Assembly: GCA_013372875.1 (NCBI GenBank)
Contig: JABXIW010000294.1
Coordinates: 1-7,346 of the forward strand
From: Gammaproteobacteria bacterium
GTDB lineage: Bacteria; Pseudomonadota; Gammaproteobacteria; Enterobacterales; Kangiellaceae
Reading direction: 5' to 3'
Length of the DNA stretch: 7,346 nt
Position numbers and translations under genes: made by a program. This document shows positions 5,456 to 7,346 of this stretch, piece after piece. The stretch's first letter is position 1. Every line of letters begins with the position of its first letter. The notes under the pieces were generated by a model. That model had not been told where the DNA came from and did no database searches. It was given only the letters and a program-made list of their open reading frames with translations.

Positions 5456-7087
5456 ATGAGTTTTGACCGTAATCTGTGTAAAGTTCTGGTCGCTGACGAT
5501 TCCAGACTGGTTACCAGCAGCGTGACCGCGATACTTCGACAACTCGATTTAAGTGACATCTATTACGCTTATAAACCTTTTGAGGTCATCAATCTTTGTA
5601 AGCAAATGCATTTTGATTTGGTGATTTGTGACTACAACTTTCAAACTCAGCTCAATGGCTTTCAGTTGTTAGAAGAGTTAAAGCACGCGAAAATTCTGCC
5701 TGCACATACAACGTTCGTCTTTTTGACCGGAGAAAATGATCACAAGATCGTGCGTTCAATAGTGGACTGCGACCCTGATGACTACTTGCTAAAACCGTTT
5801 AATCACACCTTTTTTCGCAACCGACTGCTGTCAGCCATGAAACGCAGAAGTGTGCTACTACCGATTTACGAAAAACTGCGTGAGATGGACTTTGAAGGCG
5901 TGATTGAAGCCACCGATACCCTTCTTCCCTTTCATCCCGAATATTCAAAACTGATCAGACGTTACCGTGCGCATGCAATGGTGCAAAACAAACAGTTTTC
6001 TAGCGCCCGTAGCGAATACGAAAAGTTACTCAAAGAAGACAATTTTGACTGGATTAAAACTGCACTCGCCAACACGCTAATCGAGACCGATGACCTAGAA
6101 AAAGCACAAGAAGTTCTGGAAAGCTTGAGCAGTAAAAAAGAGAACCCCTACTATCACGATGAAATGTCTAACATGGCGGTGCTGAGTGAAGACATTCCTA
6201 AAGCGATCAAACACCTTAAGCAATCGACTATGTTGTTGGATGCTGGTTCTGAGCGTGAACTGGTGATCACCAACCTCTCTTTAGCCAGCGAATCTTACGA
6301 TGACGCGGTCACTTACATTAAGCGCTACTACGAAAAGAACGAAAATACCTTCCGAGGCGGCATCTTCACCAAACTGAATTTTGTGCGCTGCCACTTATAT
6401 AGAGCGCTCAATGCACCTTCAAATCAATGCTTTGAAAACCTTTTGTTTGGATTAAACCCACTGATTGGTGAAATAGAGAAGAACTCACAATTCAAAGCCC
6501 AATTTGCATTGATTGACGCGCACATCGCGCTGATTCGTGGTGATTTAAAAGCCGCTATTTCTCAAGTCAGAGCGGTACTAGCCAGCAATCAACTGTCGCA
6601 CTTCTATGATCTTTACCATCTGTGTGTACTGCTCGAACGCTGTTCATTTTTAAGTGAAATGAAATCGATGTTGCCACGTGCTCGCCGAGCCATTGCCGAA
6701 GCGCAACATCCAAGTATTTTCCGAAGCCAAGTGCACATGCTCAAAAGCCTGGAAGTGCGCCTGCAAGAATCGCAGACTAAAATCGAGCAAATCCGAAGAC
6801 AAATTACCGCTCAGAAGTCGATTTCAACCTCCTCAATCACGCCGCACTTTGATCGCTACTTTCAACTGCACGACCTTCTTCCTCACTCTAAGAAAATCTG
6901 TTTAGCGATTGTGAGGTTAGCCTCACTTCGCCCATTTGAGTATCGCGGCGAATACGCAATTTATCGTAAGCTCGAGCATTGTGACCGCGTAATACGAAAC
7001 TTGTGTGATAACCGAGAATTACAATCCATTAAATACAACAACATGTATCAATATGCGAAACAGAACATCACGGTCAGCAATGGATGA
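5456..7087 (+). CDS. Response regulator with N-terminal REC and C-terminal TPR-like domain (VieB-like)
   Basis: This is a 543-residue cytoplasmic protein. Residues about 8-128 are a receiver domain with the full active site: Asp14-Asp15 (VADDS), phospho-acceptor Asp59 (VICDYNF), Thr91 (FLTGEN) and Lys113 (LLKPF). From about 140 to 435 it is all helical with tetratricopeptide-like repeats, such as AHAMVQNKQFSSARSEYEKLL (172-192) and the following ANTLIETDDLEKAQEVLESL. A short coiled-coil-like segment covers about 430-455. The last 85 residues match no domain I recognise. There is no DNA-binding, GGDEF, EAL or HD-GYP domain, so output is probably by protein-protein contact. REC-TPR architecture is that of V. 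cholerae VieB, which modulates phosphotransfer to VieA. Similarity at that level is inference. The start is secure: AAGGA (5444-5448) lies seven bases before the ATG. It is probably co-transcribed with the preceding Hpt gene. Confidence 0.88.
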   Translation: MSFDRNLCKVLVADDSRLVTSSVTAILRQLDLSDIYYAYKPFEVINLCKQMHFDLVICDYNFQTQLNGFQLLEELKHAKILPAHTTFVFLTGENDHKIVRSIVDCDPDDYLLKPFNHTFFRNRLLSAMKRRSVLLPIYEKLREMDFEGVIEATDTLLPFHPEYSKLIRRYRAHAMVQNKQFSSARSEYEKLLKEDNFDWIKTALANTLIETDDLEKAQEVLESLSSKKENPYYHDEMSNMAVLSEDIPKAIKHLKQSTMLLDAGSERELVITNLSLASESYDDAVTYIKRYYEKNENTFRGGIFTKLNFVRCHLYRALNAPSNQCFENLLFGLNPLIGEIEKNSQFKAQFALIDAHIALIRGDLKAAISQVRAVLASNQLSHFYDLYHLCVLLERCSFLSEMKSMLPRARRAIAEAQHPSIFRSQVHMLKSLEVRLQESQTKIEQIRRQITAQKSISTSSITPHFDRYFQLHDLLPHSKKICLAIVRLASLRPFEYRGEYAIYRKLEHCDRVIRNLCDNRELQSIKYNNMYQYAKQNITVSNG

Positions 7088-7160
7088 ATTAACGTTTTCT
7101 GTTTGTTAGTTTTCTGTCAGGGCATGTTTTTACACAATTTTCTCATCGTTAAGTGTTTCA

Positions 7161-7325
7161 ATGGCTGCCGCCAACATTCCAAAAAATAAGACACTGATTT
7201 TCATTTTTGGAAAGAGTCATTTTCCTTCCTCTCAGCAAGGTTTTTCCTACAATCCTACTCATCCAATCGAGCTGTTGCCTGACAGCGTACTAGTTGAAAT
7301 ATTAGATGAGGTTCACTTTGAATAA
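7161..7325 (+). CDS. Possible small ORF overlapping the start of the next regulator
   Basis: An open frame of 54 residues starts MAAANIPKNKTLIFIFGK and ends with an acidic stretch reading DSVLVEILDEVHFE. I do not recognise it. The frame stays open back to 7110, but no ribosome site precedes ATG 7161. Its stop (7323-7325) overlaps the proposed TTG start of the truncated receiver gene by eight bases. That would fit translational coupling if the ORF is real. The alternative is simply a leader or promoter region of 218 bp. Confidence 0.3.
   Translation: MAAANIPKNKTLIFIFGKSHFPSSQQGFSYNPTHPIELLPDSVLVEILDEVHFE
7177..7212. promoter_or_regulatory. Inverted repeat upstream of the truncated receiver gene
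   Basis: TTCCAAAAA (7177-7185) and TTTTTGGAA (7204-7212) are perfect 9-bp complements separated by 18 bases. The dyad lies about 105-140 bp before the next start codon. It could be an operator or a weak hairpin. The AT-rich arms make a chance origin plausible, and no good -35/-10 pair is evident beside it. Confidence 0.3.
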
Positions 7326-7346
7326 CGTTCTTATTATCGACGACCA
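7318..7346 (+). CDS. Response regulator receiver domain, first codons only (cut by right edge)
   Basis: The last bases encode L/M-N-N-V-L-I-I-D-D followed by a partial CA codon (His or Gln). This is the first beta strand and acidic pair of a receiver domain. I prefer TTG 7318 as the start because GAGG (7308-7311) lies six bases upstream. An in-frame ATG at 7306 (MRFTLNNVLIIDD) has no ribosome site but is possible. An in-frame stop at 7303 excludes anything longer. The output domain is out of view. Following Hpt and REC-TPR genes, a VieA-like (EAL) regulator or a further relay component are both possible. Confidence 0.7.

Noticed and set aside
6678..6905. A 75-residue ORF in another frame inside the REC-TPR gene
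   Set aside because: It is fully inside a strongly supported coding region, and its composition looks like an out-of-frame translation.

Overview
The window reads as chromosomal DNA of a Vibrio, probably of the Harveyi group. The strongest evidence is at the left edge. There the minus strand carries the 5' part of a Qrr quorum-regulatory small RNA, with a sigma-54 promoter and upstream LuxO-type palindromes. The protein genes fit a marine gammaproteobacterium: a YecN-like MAPEG protein, RarD, a TauE/SafE permease, an MshA-like pilin, CheV and a VieB-like REC-TPR regulator. The species assignment is inference.

Layout. Positions 1-213 hold the start of qrr and its control region, transcribed leftward out of the window. 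Positions 214-2521 hold three leftward genes for inner-membrane proteins: a MAPEG protein, then rarD with its own terminator, then a TauE/SafE permease. An intergenic region (2522-2898) separates the permease from a rightward MshA-like major-type pilin (2899-3435). It contains several 17-bp palindromes, a good -10 box and a foldable leader. A perfect bidirectional terminator lies between the pilin and the convergent cheV (3502-4476, minus). The 548-bp gap from 4477 to 5024 contains the cheV leader, with a 9-bp inverted repeat, and the promoter region of the next operon. Positions 5025-7346 hold a rightward signalling cluster: a stand-alone Hpt phosphotransfer protein, a REC-TPR response regulator, a possible 54-residue small ORF, and the first codons of another response regulator cut by the window edge.

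How the parts may work together. The Hpt protein, the REC-TPR protein and the truncated receiver look like pieces of a phosphorelay whose histidine kinase is not in view. The arrangement recalls the VieSAB type of Vibrio system. CheV (CheW-REC) links to chemotaxis arrays, and the pilin suggests surface attachment. qrr is the quorum-sensing output of LuxO. Nothing in the sequence directly ties qrr to the genes beside it.

The clearest unusual points are the qrr regulatory region beside a MAPEG gene, the orphan MshA-like pilin outside an msh cluster, and the incomplete phosphorelay with an overlapping small ORF at the right edge. I found no insertion sequence, CRISPR array, tRNA, rRNA or integron site.
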